DNA of 64,000 bases from Jaminaea rosea (Eukaryota; Basidiomycota; Exobasidiomycetes; Microstromatales), in NCBI RefSeq assembly GCF_003144245.1, contig NW_020289986.1, forward strand, positions 186,001-250,000. Direction: 5' to 3'. The position numbers and the translations under genes are program-made. Below, in pieces: positions 48,475-59,089 of the stretch; the stretch's first letter is position 1; every line of letters starts with the position of its first letter. The notes under the pieces are model-generated. The model ran no database searches and had not been told where the DNA came from. It worked only from the letters and a program-made list of their open reading frames with translations.

Positions 48475-50565
48475 ATGCGTGAGTTGCATCAGCGAGGAGA
48501 CGATGACAAGGAAAGCGCCACCTTCTTCTTCTTCTCCTTCGTCCTCCGCGTCGAGGCTCAGTCCTCACTCACATGCCCTCCCTCCTCGCGTCCATCGCTG
48601 CGCAGCTCCCAAGAAAGGACAGAAGATGGCCCTTACGGACTTTCTCCAGGATGAGTCTACAGGAAATTGGGCAGACGATATGGATGATCTCCCCATCGCC
48701 CGTGAGTGGATGCGGAAGCGGACGCGCTCCTAATCTACGCGCCCCCTGCGAAGTAGTCAGCTCATCATCCTTCTTCCCGTTCATGCGTTCACGCTTGCAG
48801 CCGCCCCAAGAGATGATCGCTACGGAGGAGGCGCTCGCCGCGGCGGAGACTACCTCGCCTCTGTGCCCGACCGCGCCGAGCGTGACAGGATGATGGCTGC
48901 CGGCGGCGGTGGATTTGGCGGTGCTGGGATGGACCGCGCCCCTCGTCCTGATCTTCCCCTGCCTGACAGGCCACCCTACACTGCCTTCCTCGGCAGTCTA
49001 TCGTACGATGTCACTGAGGGAGACATTGCCGACTACTTTGCTCCTCACAAGGTGCGGCGACGAGGATGCGGATGGATGCAGAAGCGCCGCGACTGACTGA
49101 CATCGCCTCTCCCTTCCCCCCATGCTCGCCCCCGCAGGCTGTCAGCATCCGCCTCGTTAGCGACCGCGACGGCAAGCCCAAGGGCTTCGGCTACATTGAA
49201 TTCGAAGAGCTCGACGGTCTCAAAGAAGCTCTCGTCCGCAGCGGCGGGTCCCTCGCAGGCCGTAACATTCGCGTAGGCGTGGCCGAGCCGCCCAAGTCCG
49301 GCGGCCCTGGCGGTGGATTCCCTTCAAGCGCTGCCGAAGAGGCATCGCAATGGAGGCGAGCAGGCCCTCTCCCTCCCTCTGAGCCTGCTGCCTCCTCTCG
49401 ACCGGGTATGGGAGGACGTGAGCGCTCTGGCTTCGGCGCCCCTCGTGGTGATGGACCGAGTGGGTTTGATAACATGGAGGTCGGAGCAGGTGGACGATCA
49501 GGCTTCGGCAGCCGTTTCCAGGCTTCGCCCGCTGGTGCTGGCAGTGGCCCCGGTGGCTTCGGCGCTGGAGCCGGCCCTCGTGACGGTCCTTCATCTCGTA
49601 TGGGTCCCCGCCCACCCGTTGAACCTCTCGAGCCTACTCGCGGTGAAGTCGCCTCAGACTGGCGCACTGGCAAGCCCATGGAAGGTCCTCCATCCCGTCG
49701 CCCCGGCTTCGGTCCCGCAGCGGACGGTGCACCCTCATCTTCTGGCGCCAACCGCTCCCCTTCAATGCGCGGCGACGCAACCAACGTCGACGAGAAGTAC
49801 GCCTCTCAGGAGCGCATGGGCTTCGGCTCCAAGTTCCAGGCTACACCTCCAGAGAGCCCCGCAATGAGCAACAACACGCCTCGTGGGCCCCGTGGTGGCT
49901 TCGAGCGAAAGGCGAGCGGCGCTGCTCCCCTCTCTGCGGGACCTGGTGACGGTGCCGACTCGTGGCGAAGCGCTCGTGCCGCTCCCTCCCCGTCTGCGGC
50001 TCCTATGAGCCCTCCAGCCCCTACTGAGCGCCGCAAGCTCGACCTCAAGCCTCGTTCCGCTGCTTCTGCCACGCCCGCAACGGAGACCCCGTCATCAAGC
50101 AGCAAGTCAAACCCCTTCGGGACGGCCAAGCCTGTGGACAATGCTGAGAGGGAGCGTGCTATTGATGAGCGACTGAGGAAGGAAAGGGAGCAGAGGGCTG
50201 CTGAGCAGGAGAAGGTCAAGGCAGAAAAGGAAAAGGCGATGAAGGATGTGCCCAAGGGGCCCAGGGTTGACCGGGATAGGACTGGACCTACCTCGCCGCC
50301 TGCAGGCAACGCGATCGCTGCTGCTACGGGTGCTGAAACCGCGGCCAGCACTGAGGCTGCTCCTGCCGCCCCCGCTGCTGCTGCTCCCGCCAAGGCCAAG
50401 AGCCCTCCGCCGACTGGCGCTTGGGGTGGTGGAAGGAAGGCTAGCGGCGCTCTCGCTGCGGGCGGTGCTGCGCCTGCCAATGGGGCATCAACGACGAACG
50501 GCGGCAGCGACGCGGCTGTGGCAGAGGCGACCGAGGGCGTCGACAAGGCTAGCATTTCGGCTTAG
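48475..50565 (+). CDS. TIF3: Translation initiation factor eIF4B-like
   Basis: Four exons: 48475-48478, 48606-48701, 48801-49051 and 49138-50565, giving 592 residues. The first coding exon is only ATGC; splicing makes 'MPPKKGQKMALTDFL', a typical eIF4B N-terminus, so the tiny exon is credible. Introns are 127, 99 and 86 nt. eIF4B stimulates the eIF4A helicase during 43S scanning. The RRM spans about residues 92-165, with RNP2-like 'TAFLGSLSYDV' and RNP1 'KGFGYIEFEEL' split by intron 3. Downstream is a Gly/Ser/Arg/Pro-rich region with repeated 'GFGS[RK]FQA[ST]P' and Trp-containing units ('SDWRTGKP', 'DSWRSARA') like the repeat region of yeast Tif3. Then come a charged helix ('RAIDERLRKEREQRAAEQEK', approximately) and an Ala-rich tail. 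Confidence 0.92.
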
Positions 50566-51598
50566 GCGTGCGTCCGTCAGAGAGAAAAGATGCCACAGCT
50601 GCGAGCTCAGAGCCAGAGGCCTGGAAGTAGAGGAGGTGCGCTGCTGGGCAACGCCCCTTCCCGCATTCAATGTGTTTTGTCACCGCTTCTAGCTAGCTTG
50701 TTGTAGGACAGTTCCTTTCAGTTTCACTTCATCTCACGAACCAACACCTCCACATCTCATCCTCCGCAATCGTCTTCGTCCTGGCCCTCGTCTACATCCA
50801 CCTCTTTCACTGTTCATCAGAGTTATCTGTCCTCTTGCCCTTCAAAATGTCCCATTCGACTAGACCATGATTTACTCCACGATCCCACTCTATATTTGAA
50901 ACTGCCTTTTCCCCCTTCGTTGATCACTCATCCCGTGACAGCTTTTGAGATCTCCTGAATCGAGGAGGAATGGCTGTGACGAGGCTATCATGACGTCGCG
51001 TCGGTCGTGCGCGACTGACTAGGCCAGCCTCTCTTCACCGGCGGCCCGGGGCCCGCGAGCCTGCCGCTTGGAGCGGCCCTGCATGAAGCCAAAAGCGAAG
51101 AACGGGGCGTCCATCCGGCGTCGAGCCTCGATGGTCGAGTGGGTCTACGCGGAGAGGGGCGAGGAGCAGCAAGCAGCAAGTCGTGGGCGTGGGCGTGGGC
51201 GGGCAAGTCCGAGTGACTGCACCGCTTTCGAGTTGAGAGTCGAGGATGGACGGGAATGGATCGACAGGACGAACCGCGAGCGAGCGCGAGGGTCCATTCA
51301 TTCATTCCATTCTAAACTACTATCATATCTCTCCGCCAATCGTACGCTACCCTCGTGCCCCTGTCAATACGAGCCCAGGCTCCTCTTTACTCGCGGACGT
51401 CGACATCGAGCTCGTCGATCTTAGCCATCGCTCCACTCCTAGGATCTAGCCTCGCTCCACCACCGTGCGCGTCTCGGAGGTTACTGAGACTGAGAACCAC
51501 AAGGCGGAGTAGCATTGTTACTGTCTACCATCACTCCAATCACAATCTAGCTCAGGCGCCATCATCATCATCATCACCACGTCAACGCTATCGCCGCA
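50566..51598. other. Intergenic 1.0 kb, eIF4B to PLD-like gene
   Basis: No supported gene. It probably holds the eIF4B 3' UTR and the promoter and leader of the PLD-like gene. Short frames on both strands are GC-rich without domain features. An ATC/CAT repeat sits just before the next ATG. Confidence 0.5.
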
Positions 51599-54500
51599 AT
51601 GACGCTCGGCGGCCACAACAAGGCGACGCGAGAAGGCGCCGAGGCCCATGCGGCTGCGTCCTCGACAGTCGCTGCACAAGCACAGCCCACCATCACCTCT
51701 GCTGTAGCTGCCGACCCAACACTGCCGCCTACAATCGCAGCTGCGCGCCTCTTTCCTCTGCCTCGCGCATATCGTCGTGGTATTCTACGCTTCAAGATCA
51801 AGGCTGAGCTCGAGGAGGGTCGAGGGACCAGCTGGAACTGGCATAATGGCGCGACGCATGTCAAGAATCAGGAGCCGGATGATGAGGAGTTGGAGGCTGT
51901 AAGGAAGAGATTTGGGTACAAGAAAGAGAGTGAGGGTGGGCCGAGTAGGCTGTATTTGATGGTGAGCAGACGAGGGAGAGTCAGACGAGCACGTCGAGAC
52001 CTCTTGTTAAACCCTTCTCGACCCTTCATTCCCGGCACAGATTCTGGCAGATGCCATCCTGCCCCTTCCCCGCAACCCCATGTCAGGTGTCGTCTCGCCT
52101 CCTCTACTAGCCACAACAGGTATCGTTCCCTGCTCCATCTTCTCTACTGGACCAGACATCATCGAGCACTACTGCGACTGCATCGTCGCCGCCAAGCGCG
52201 AAGTCATCCTCCTCACAAACTACTGGCAAGGCGGTAAGAATGTTCAACGCATCGCCGACGCCCTTCGCGAGCTGAGCAAGCGTGTGGGAGAGAGGATTCA
52301 GGCAGGCCAGACAAAGAAGGCCAGCGAGAAGGATCTGCCCGTGGGCACGGCGACGACGCAGGCTGCTCCGCTGGAGAAGATCGTGGTCAAGGTCATGTGG
52401 GATCGAGGACCGCAGACTCTCGCCGATCTCTTTCGTTGTCGTAAGCCTGTGCCGCCCAGCATGTGGGAGAGCAATGGTCTACCCCGCAAAGATGAGATCC
52501 CCCACCTCGACATGGAAATTCTCAACTATCACCGACCGCTCATGGGCACTTTCCACGCGAAACTACTTCTCGTTGACCGGCAAGTGGCCCTCATCAACTC
52601 GAACAATATCCAGGATCGTCCCAATGTGGAAGCTTGCACGAGGCTGGAGGGAGACATTGTCAATTCCATCTACGACCACGCCCTCATCTCCTGGGGGAAT
52701 GCACTTCAGCCGCCCCTCCCCTGCCTCAATACCCCTTCGCCAAAGGAGCCATCACCTTCGGCATTCGTGCAGGGCACAGAGGGGAGCCTCCCAGAAATGT
52801 CAGAGGAGAAGCTACGCCTCCTCGCTCGCCAGGCTAGGCAAAGGCTTCATGAGGAAGACGAGGAGACCGAGGAGGAGAGACATCACCAGGCGCATGGCCT
52901 AGGTCTCTCTGGCGGACGTCGTATGAGCTTTGCAGACGTCGTCGAGGGCATGATGAAGCAGCGTGCAGAGAGCAACGCAGGCGAGGGTGGACCCAACAGC
53001 AGCGGTGGTGGCGGCAGTGCTGTCCAAGCGCTCATGGGACGACGAGCTAGCGCGGACGCAAATGCAGTCAACAAGTCGGGCAGCGCCGCAGGAGGGGGTG
53101 AAGACTCTGAGAGGGCTGCAAGGATGGCTGGTGCGAAGTGGGCGGCAAAGGTGCTTGGCGATCGATGGCATGGCCCGTCTGCTGGCGCGGAACCCTCAGA
53201 AGCCAGCTCTACGCAGACGGCCGTTGCAGATGCTGCGCCTCCCGTCAAGATGGGACAGACGGCGGGCGGCGGCAGCAGTAGCAGCGCACCTACATCGCCT
53301 TCGATGCCTGCGTCCTCGAGCGCTGGTATGCAGGGACAGCGAAGTCGCCATCTCGCCGACTATGTCGAGGCGTACATGAAGAAGGAAGGCATCAAGCCTG
53401 CGCTCTGGGCAGAAGGTGCTCTCGATACCCTTGGCCTTGGCCCTTCCTCCAGCCGCAACGTAGCCGAAGAGGTGCACAGAAGCAGAGAGAGCAGGCAACG
53501 TCAAGCTGCTCCGCCTGTCAGCGCCCCGCCCACCGGCCGCAGAGACATCTCCATCCCTCGAGTCGTCACTGAGGAGACGACGTCCTTCAATGGAGTCGCA
53601 GAGCCCTCCGAGCGCAGCAACACCGTCGTCGGCGATCAAGAACACGACGCCGCCACGTCTCCCTCCTCCCCCTCCTCTCCACCAAAGGACCTTCAAAAGG
53701 AAGCGTCTCGCGCCGAGCAAGAGAAGGAAGTTGCAATCGAGGCCAAGCAAGGGGACCGAGAACCCATGGCCACCAAGCTGGCTGTGCCCGACCCGAATGA
53801 AGGGGCACCAGGAAGCGTAGGCTACCGCCAGCAGCACAAGCGCACTCTCTCAAATCTCTCGCGCTCTTCGGCAACTCAGCGCCTGGCGCAGATTACCAAG
53901 TCGCTGGACTTTGCGAATTTGAGCCAGGTGAAGGGGGAGATTAAGGCTGAGCAGCTGAGCAAGTACTCGAAGACTGCAGCTAGCGAGGCGAATGGTGGAA
54001 AAGAAGGTGGAGGACGAGCTAGTGGGTTGGCATTTGCGATGGGCAACCGTATGGGTGGCAAGAAGAGCAGCGCCAGCAAGTCAACGGCTGCAGCAGCGCC
54101 TTCTCCTCCCTCGTCTGCGGTCCCTCCCACCCCAGAAAGCAAGAATGACCTCACCACGATGCCCTCCGCCACGACGGCCGACATTGAGGCTTTCGCCGAG
54201 GGAGCGGCAGACGTGCTTGACTTCCGCCCTTATGTCTTCCACGCCCCGCACCAGCCCGTCCCCATGGCGCTTATGAACCGCAGACCACACGGTACTCCGG
54301 GACATTCGGACATTCGCAATCCACAGGATGCCGCCTGGCTTGCAGGTTTCCGCTACGCAAAGCACCACATCTTCATCCAATCTCCAACCCTCAACGCCAC
54401 GCCGATCAAGGCCGCCGTGCTCGCTGCGGCGCGGAGGCACGTACGCGTAGAGCTTTGGCTCGACTTGGGATTCAACGACAAGTCCGAGTCCATGCCTTTC

Positions 54501-55247
54501 CAAGGAGGCACAAATGAGCAAGTCGTCACGCGTCTCTATCGCCAGCTGAGGCGTGAGGGCAAGGGAGACGAGAAGTACCTCGAAGTCTTCTGGTACACGG
54601 GCAAAGACATGACCCGTCCTCTTAATGCTGTGCGCAAGCAGAGGAACTGCCATGTCAAGTACGCTGCATTTGATGGGCAAGTGGCTATCCTTGGGTCAGG
54701 GAATATGGACACGCAGAGCTGGTTCCACTCGCAGGAGATCAACGTCTGTGTGGACTCGAGGCAGATTGTGGACGAGTGGGACCGCGCACTCAGGCGCAAC
54801 CAGAGCACGGGCGTCTATGGAAGGGTGGACGAGGATGGTATCTGGAGAGGGCGAAGTGGGAGGGAGGTGGCCGATACGGGGAAGGACGAGCCGCGTGAAA
54901 AGGGAGGGGCAGCAGGCGGTGGAGGAGGGGCCGCGACTGCGGCTTCAGGCGGCGCAGAGAAGCTCAAGTCAGGCGGTACTGGCGATGATGCCAACAAGGA
55001 TAAGCACAACGGGTTTGTTAATGAGGAGAAGACGGCTGAGGCGCAGCGCCTCGGTGACGGTGACGGGGATCGCAGCAATGGCGCAACGCCTGCTCCTGCC
55101 TTGGCTCCCCAATATGCCGAGGATAACAAGAAGGAGGACAAGCTTGTCCAAGACGCTGCTCAGAATGGCTTGACTGGACAGACAACAGCGCCGCAAGAGC
55201 AAAGCGCAACGACGAAGGGGGCTCAGGAGAAGACCGTAGCCTCGTAG
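51599..55247 (+). CDS. Phospholipase D-like protein with two HKD motifs
   Basis: Two exons, 51599-51961 and 52041-55247 (79-nt intron, phase 0), giving 1189 residues. Both HxKx4D catalytic motifs of the PLD superfamily are intact: 'HAKLLLVDRQVALINSNN' near residue 293 and 'HVKYAAFDGQVAILGSGNMD' near 990, the latter followed by 'SWFHSQEINVCVD'. The strand before each also fits ('VILLTNYWQGG', 'HHIFIQSPTLNATP'). About 500 of the residues between the motifs (roughly 350-850) are low-complexity Ser/Ala/Gly/Glu and interrupt the catalytic fold. The C-terminal 200 residues are charged and disordered. There is no signal peptide or membrane helix. Similar two-HKD proteins include cardiolipin synthase-like and phosphatidyltransferase-like enzymes; the substrate is not known. 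Confidence 0.88.
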
Positions 55248-56271
55248 TTCAGCCGTGGACGGTGCTTCGCGTCTCCTCACCTCCCTATCGTTCGGCGAAC
55301 ATTCTTCAACTCTTGCAGCTCAAGTGGCCCCTGTCTACACGCACCTCACATCCCTGCCCTCATCTACCGCGAGGTCCTTTCCGTCATTTCGCAGTGAATA
55401 TGAAGACTTGATATCCTACCTTTCATCATCGCGAGATGGCTGTCGATAGACAATCGGTCTGCTTCTTCACAGCCGCTGATCACGCTCCGTGAATCGAGTC
55501 AGGCACACTCTTGCCGGCAGGGACAGTTCATGCGCTCGCGGCTTCGCCTTTCGCGGCGGCCGCTCGCCTCGCCGCGCCTGCTTCTTGATGGCTCTGCCAA
55601 TGCCATTGAATGATTGGACCGTACCGAGCAGCTTCAAAGGTACAGCGTCTCAATCATCGTCCCTGGCTCCAGTGAAGCTCGATAAGCAAGCGCAACCTAA
55701 GTGAATGCAGACTCCATTGGCGGGGCGTCACTCGCGCAACGGCGCGCCTGTCCCTTTGCTCGAGCTCTTCTCGCTGCTGACCGGCCGAATACTCGATGGC
55801 GCCGTCGTGGGGTCCGCTCGATTTCAACGGCTGATCACTTCGCTTGCTTTGCCTTTCTCGCCTTCTTTCCTCCCTTCTATTCACAACAACCGCCCTTTCG
55901 CTCCCATCCCACTCTACCAGCCCCTACCAGCACCGAGCCCCTTCTGGCCTGTCGCTCCCACGACACACGGCTCAAACCCTGCTACAACGCGCCGCACTAC
56001 GGCTCCCACTTTGTCAGACTATACTGAAGATCACCCAATCTTCATCGACACCACCACTACCATCCCGCCTGGTCCCCAACTTGACCTCTGACATCACCCC
56101 CTCTGACATCACCCCTCACCAGCCGACGCGGGATTCGACGACTCATCGCTATCGAGCCGCCACCGCATCTTCCTCTGTCGCTCGCTCGCTCGCACCACGT
56201 CGAGCACTGCCCCTTCCCGCCACCACACTACACTACTAGGCTACCCGCTGTCCAAACCACGTTGGCCTACC
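55248..56271. other. Intergenic 1.0 kb before secreted-protein gene
   Basis: No supported gene. The plus strand from about 55840 to 56240 is strongly C/T-rich with many CACC and CTCC runs, typical of promoter and 5' leader sequence here. A TCTGACATCACCCC unit is directly repeated at about 56088-56113. Confidence 0.5.
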
Positions 56272-57614
56272 ATGCGTCTCACCTGTCGCTCTTCCCTGTT
56301 CACTCCTTGGCTTTCCCTTCTCCTCTCCGTCACCCTCCTACTCAGCCTGGCAGTCTGCATCCCCAGCGTCGCTCTCGCCCTTCCCACCCAACAGTATGAG
56401 CCTACCGCAGGCAACTTTGACTCCGCCGTTGTCGACGACCGCAGCGATGGTGACAGCGGGCATGTCGCTAAGCGTTCTCAGGACATCAATGGTACAGATG
56501 TAAAACTCGCTCCCAGGGCCAGAGAGGGCGTCTACTGCCACCATCCCAATGCTGGGAACTCAGGACAGTGCTTTTTGAGCTGGGACAGACTTTGGGATCG
56601 TGAGTGATCCTCCGTGCAAGAGAAAAGCATCTTGACTTCAGACGAGCTGAATGCTGACTCCCTCGCCATCTACCGCTTCGCTTGCGCTATCATCATTATC
56701 ACCACCTCATCGCGGCACCGCCAGTTCGCAAGCGCGTCTGCAGCTCTCCCTCCTCCTTCGGTTTCAACGCTGGTCGTCCCCATGCCACCTGGGTCACCAA
56801 CTGCCCCGGCCCCATCGGGATCTACTTTGGCTCTGACTCCCAGGGCAACCTGCCCAACTGCTGGGACCGCATCAGCGACGCTCTTCAGGAATGCCTCACC
56901 GACGGACGTACGGGCTCAAACAAATTCGCAGACGGCACGGCGTGGCATCATGACGGTGAGGTGTACAAAGCTGTACGCTACACGATGAGCAACGGGGACT
57001 ACGTCAACCAGAAGGGGCCCGGTGACAGCGATGCCCTTGACAACACGCTGAATGAAGGGGGCAAAGGTGGCGGTCCAATGAAAGTCGAGCTGACCAGTAG
57101 CAGTTTTGAGGCTAAGATGCCACCCAGAAAGGATACGGCCAAGAGAGGGGACAGCTTTGCCAGCAAGAAGGAGAGCTCCCTTCCCCCTCCTTTCGGTCAG
57201 TGTATGCGGCGAGATGAAGAAGCGGGTTGGGGCTGACTCGATGTGTCTCTCCCCTCATTTGCTATCAGAGAACATCACTGGCGGCCATACCAGCGGTGAT
57301 GATGGGTTCGAGTTCAATTACAAAAGTGAGCGTCGCGGAGACTCCCAGCGACGTAGGCGTGACTTGCTTGTTCCGTTCGCTCACACTTTCTCGCTTGCTT
57401 CATCTCAGACTGGCTCGAAACGATCCGACGATACCTCGAAGCGGAGGGCTTCAAAGTTCCCAAGGACCTTCAGCTGCATCGCCTCGAGTACGAGGGTCAT
57501 CGCTACGACCACGGCGGGAAGGAAGTTGAGGTCATTAAACGGAGCGAGCAGGGGCATCATGCCGGCAGGCCGAGCATGGAGCAAGTTGGGCCTCTGCAGG
57601 GAGGCTTGTGGTAG
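56272..57614 (+). CDS. Secreted protein of unknown function
   Basis: Four exons: 56272-56599, 56725-57195, 57269-57325 and 57409-57614, giving 353 residues. All introns (125, 73 and 83 nt) fall in phase 1; intron 2 uses donor GTCAGT because the competing GTATGC donor would create a stop. The N-terminus is a signal peptide ('LSLLLSVTLLLSLAVC', then 'ALALPTQQ'). A Lys-Arg pair near residue 66 could be a Kex2 site. The mature protein has six or so cysteines ('GVYCHHPNAGNSGQC', 'RVCSSPSS', 'VTNCPG', 'NLPNCWD', 'LQECLTDG') and ends with a helix-like 'NWLETIRRYLEAEGF'. I recognise no family. Cys pairs, secretion and no known domain fit an effector or cell-wall protein, which is inference. Confidence 0.72.
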
Positions 57615-58247
57615 CTAGGTCTGGGTGCGACAGGTACTGAGCTTCCAGCGTGAAGCTGGTATTGCCCTTGAAGCGCACGTCATCAAGGCTAGGATCAGCA
57701 GTAGCGACATCCTCACATTACAAGCCGGCTAGGAGGGCTTCGCCCCAATTCCACCTCTTCTCCCCTGATTCTCCGATTGCCTTGACCTGAACGAGGTACT
57801 GAGGTTCTCTGGCCTCGTCCTCACCCACTACCTCCTTCTGACCTTTCTTCAGCTAGACGCCTTTGAATTCGAACGACGCGCTACTCTCACCCCTTCGCCT
57901 GCGCCTGACCGAAAGCCACGTGGTTTGCCCGTCGCTCGGCTCACTTCTTGTTCCGTCTTGGTTGAATTTTGGCGACAAGGCGGGACGGGACAGCCACTTC
58001 CTTCTCGCATCTGTCCACTACTTTGCTCCTCGTCATCGCCGTTGTACCAGACGCAGCCCCCACCGCTTTCTGCTGCATACAGTCAGCGAAGAGCAGGCTC
58101 CTAGTCTTTGTTCTTTTCATACCCAGCAGCGGCAGTCTCTGGCCTCTGCTTCCTCCTTGATCGCTGCCTTCACCCCTTTGCAGCTCCTCCAACCACTAGT
58201 AGCATCTCGCTTCCTCCGTCCTCCTCCTCTCCCCCTCATCTCCCGCC
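57615..58247. other. Intergenic 0.6 kb before NIP7
   Basis: It holds the 3' end of the secreted-protein gene and the NIP7 promoter/leader. A plus-strand frame at 57863-58387 overlaps the NIP7 start in another phase and lacks support. Confidence 0.5.
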
Positions 58248-59004
58248 ATGCGTCCCCTGACAGACGACGAGACACGTCTCGTCTTCTCAAAGCTCGCTCA
58301 CTACATCGGCAACAATGTCGTCCACCTAGTCGACTCTACAGGCGAGGCCTCCTCTTCCTCTCGCGCACACGAAAACGACGACGATGATGCCAGCGAGGGC
58401 AAGGGCCAATTCGTCTTCCGTCTGCACAGGGATAGGGTGTATTACGTGGATGAGATGGCAATGAAGCTTGCAGGTGCGGTCAGTAGGGAGAAGCTTTGTA
58501 GTCTAGGCACTTGTTTGGGCAAGTTCAGTAAGAGCGGGAATAAGTGAGTACCTGGATTTCGCCTGTCTTCATGCTCCCACTCCTCGTTGCTGAATTCTTG
58601 CTTCACTCGACAGATTTCGGCTACACATCACGGCTCTGGACTACCTATCCACTTACGCAAAGCACAAAGTCTGGATCAAGCCGAACGGAGAGCTCCCCTT
58701 CCTCTACGGCGGCCACGTCGTCAAGGCCCACCTGGGTCGTATTACGGACGACACGCCCGAGCATGCGGGCGTCGTGGTGCTGAGCATGAGTGGGACCCCA
58801 CTTGGATTCGGTGTAACGGCGAGGAGTACGGTCGACACAAGGAAGCTGGACCCGACGAGTATCATTGTGTTTCATCAGGCGTGAGTGCGGCGAGCGAGAC
58901 GAGACAAGAGGCGAGAGATAGATGAGAGCTAACGTGCGACTGATCCTTGACCGCTTTGCAGAGACGTGGGAGAATATCTGAGAGATGAAGACACGCTCTT
59001 CTAA
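58248..59004 (+). CDS. NIP7: 60S ribosome biogenesis factor NIP7
   Basis: Three exons: 58248-58543, 58614-58880 and 58962-59004 (introns 70 and 81 nt), giving 201 residues. The protein acts in 27S pre-rRNA processing and 60S assembly. The N-terminal domain '[21 protein letters not shown]' and '[12 protein letters not shown]' are typical, as is '[22 protein letters not shown]', which reads across intron 1. The PUA domain follows: '[25 protein letters not shown]' (in parts), '[24 protein letters not shown]'. The last exon codes only for '[13 protein letters not shown]', the conserved NIP7 C-terminus, which confirms intron 2. An acidic/Ser insertion ('[17 protein letters not shown]') at about 37-54 explains the extra length over yeast Nip7 (181 residues). 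Confidence 0.96.
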
Positions 59005-59089
59005 TCGGACGAAGGATTTTATTGAGGTGACCCTGGCAGGCAATGACATACGCAGATCACCATCCACCTCTCGCTCGTCTCCAAACCAC

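Noticed and set aside
57863-58387. 174-codon plus-strand frame overlapping NIP7
   Set aside because: Overlaps the well-supported NIP7 start in another phase and has Arg/Ser/Leu-biased chance composition.
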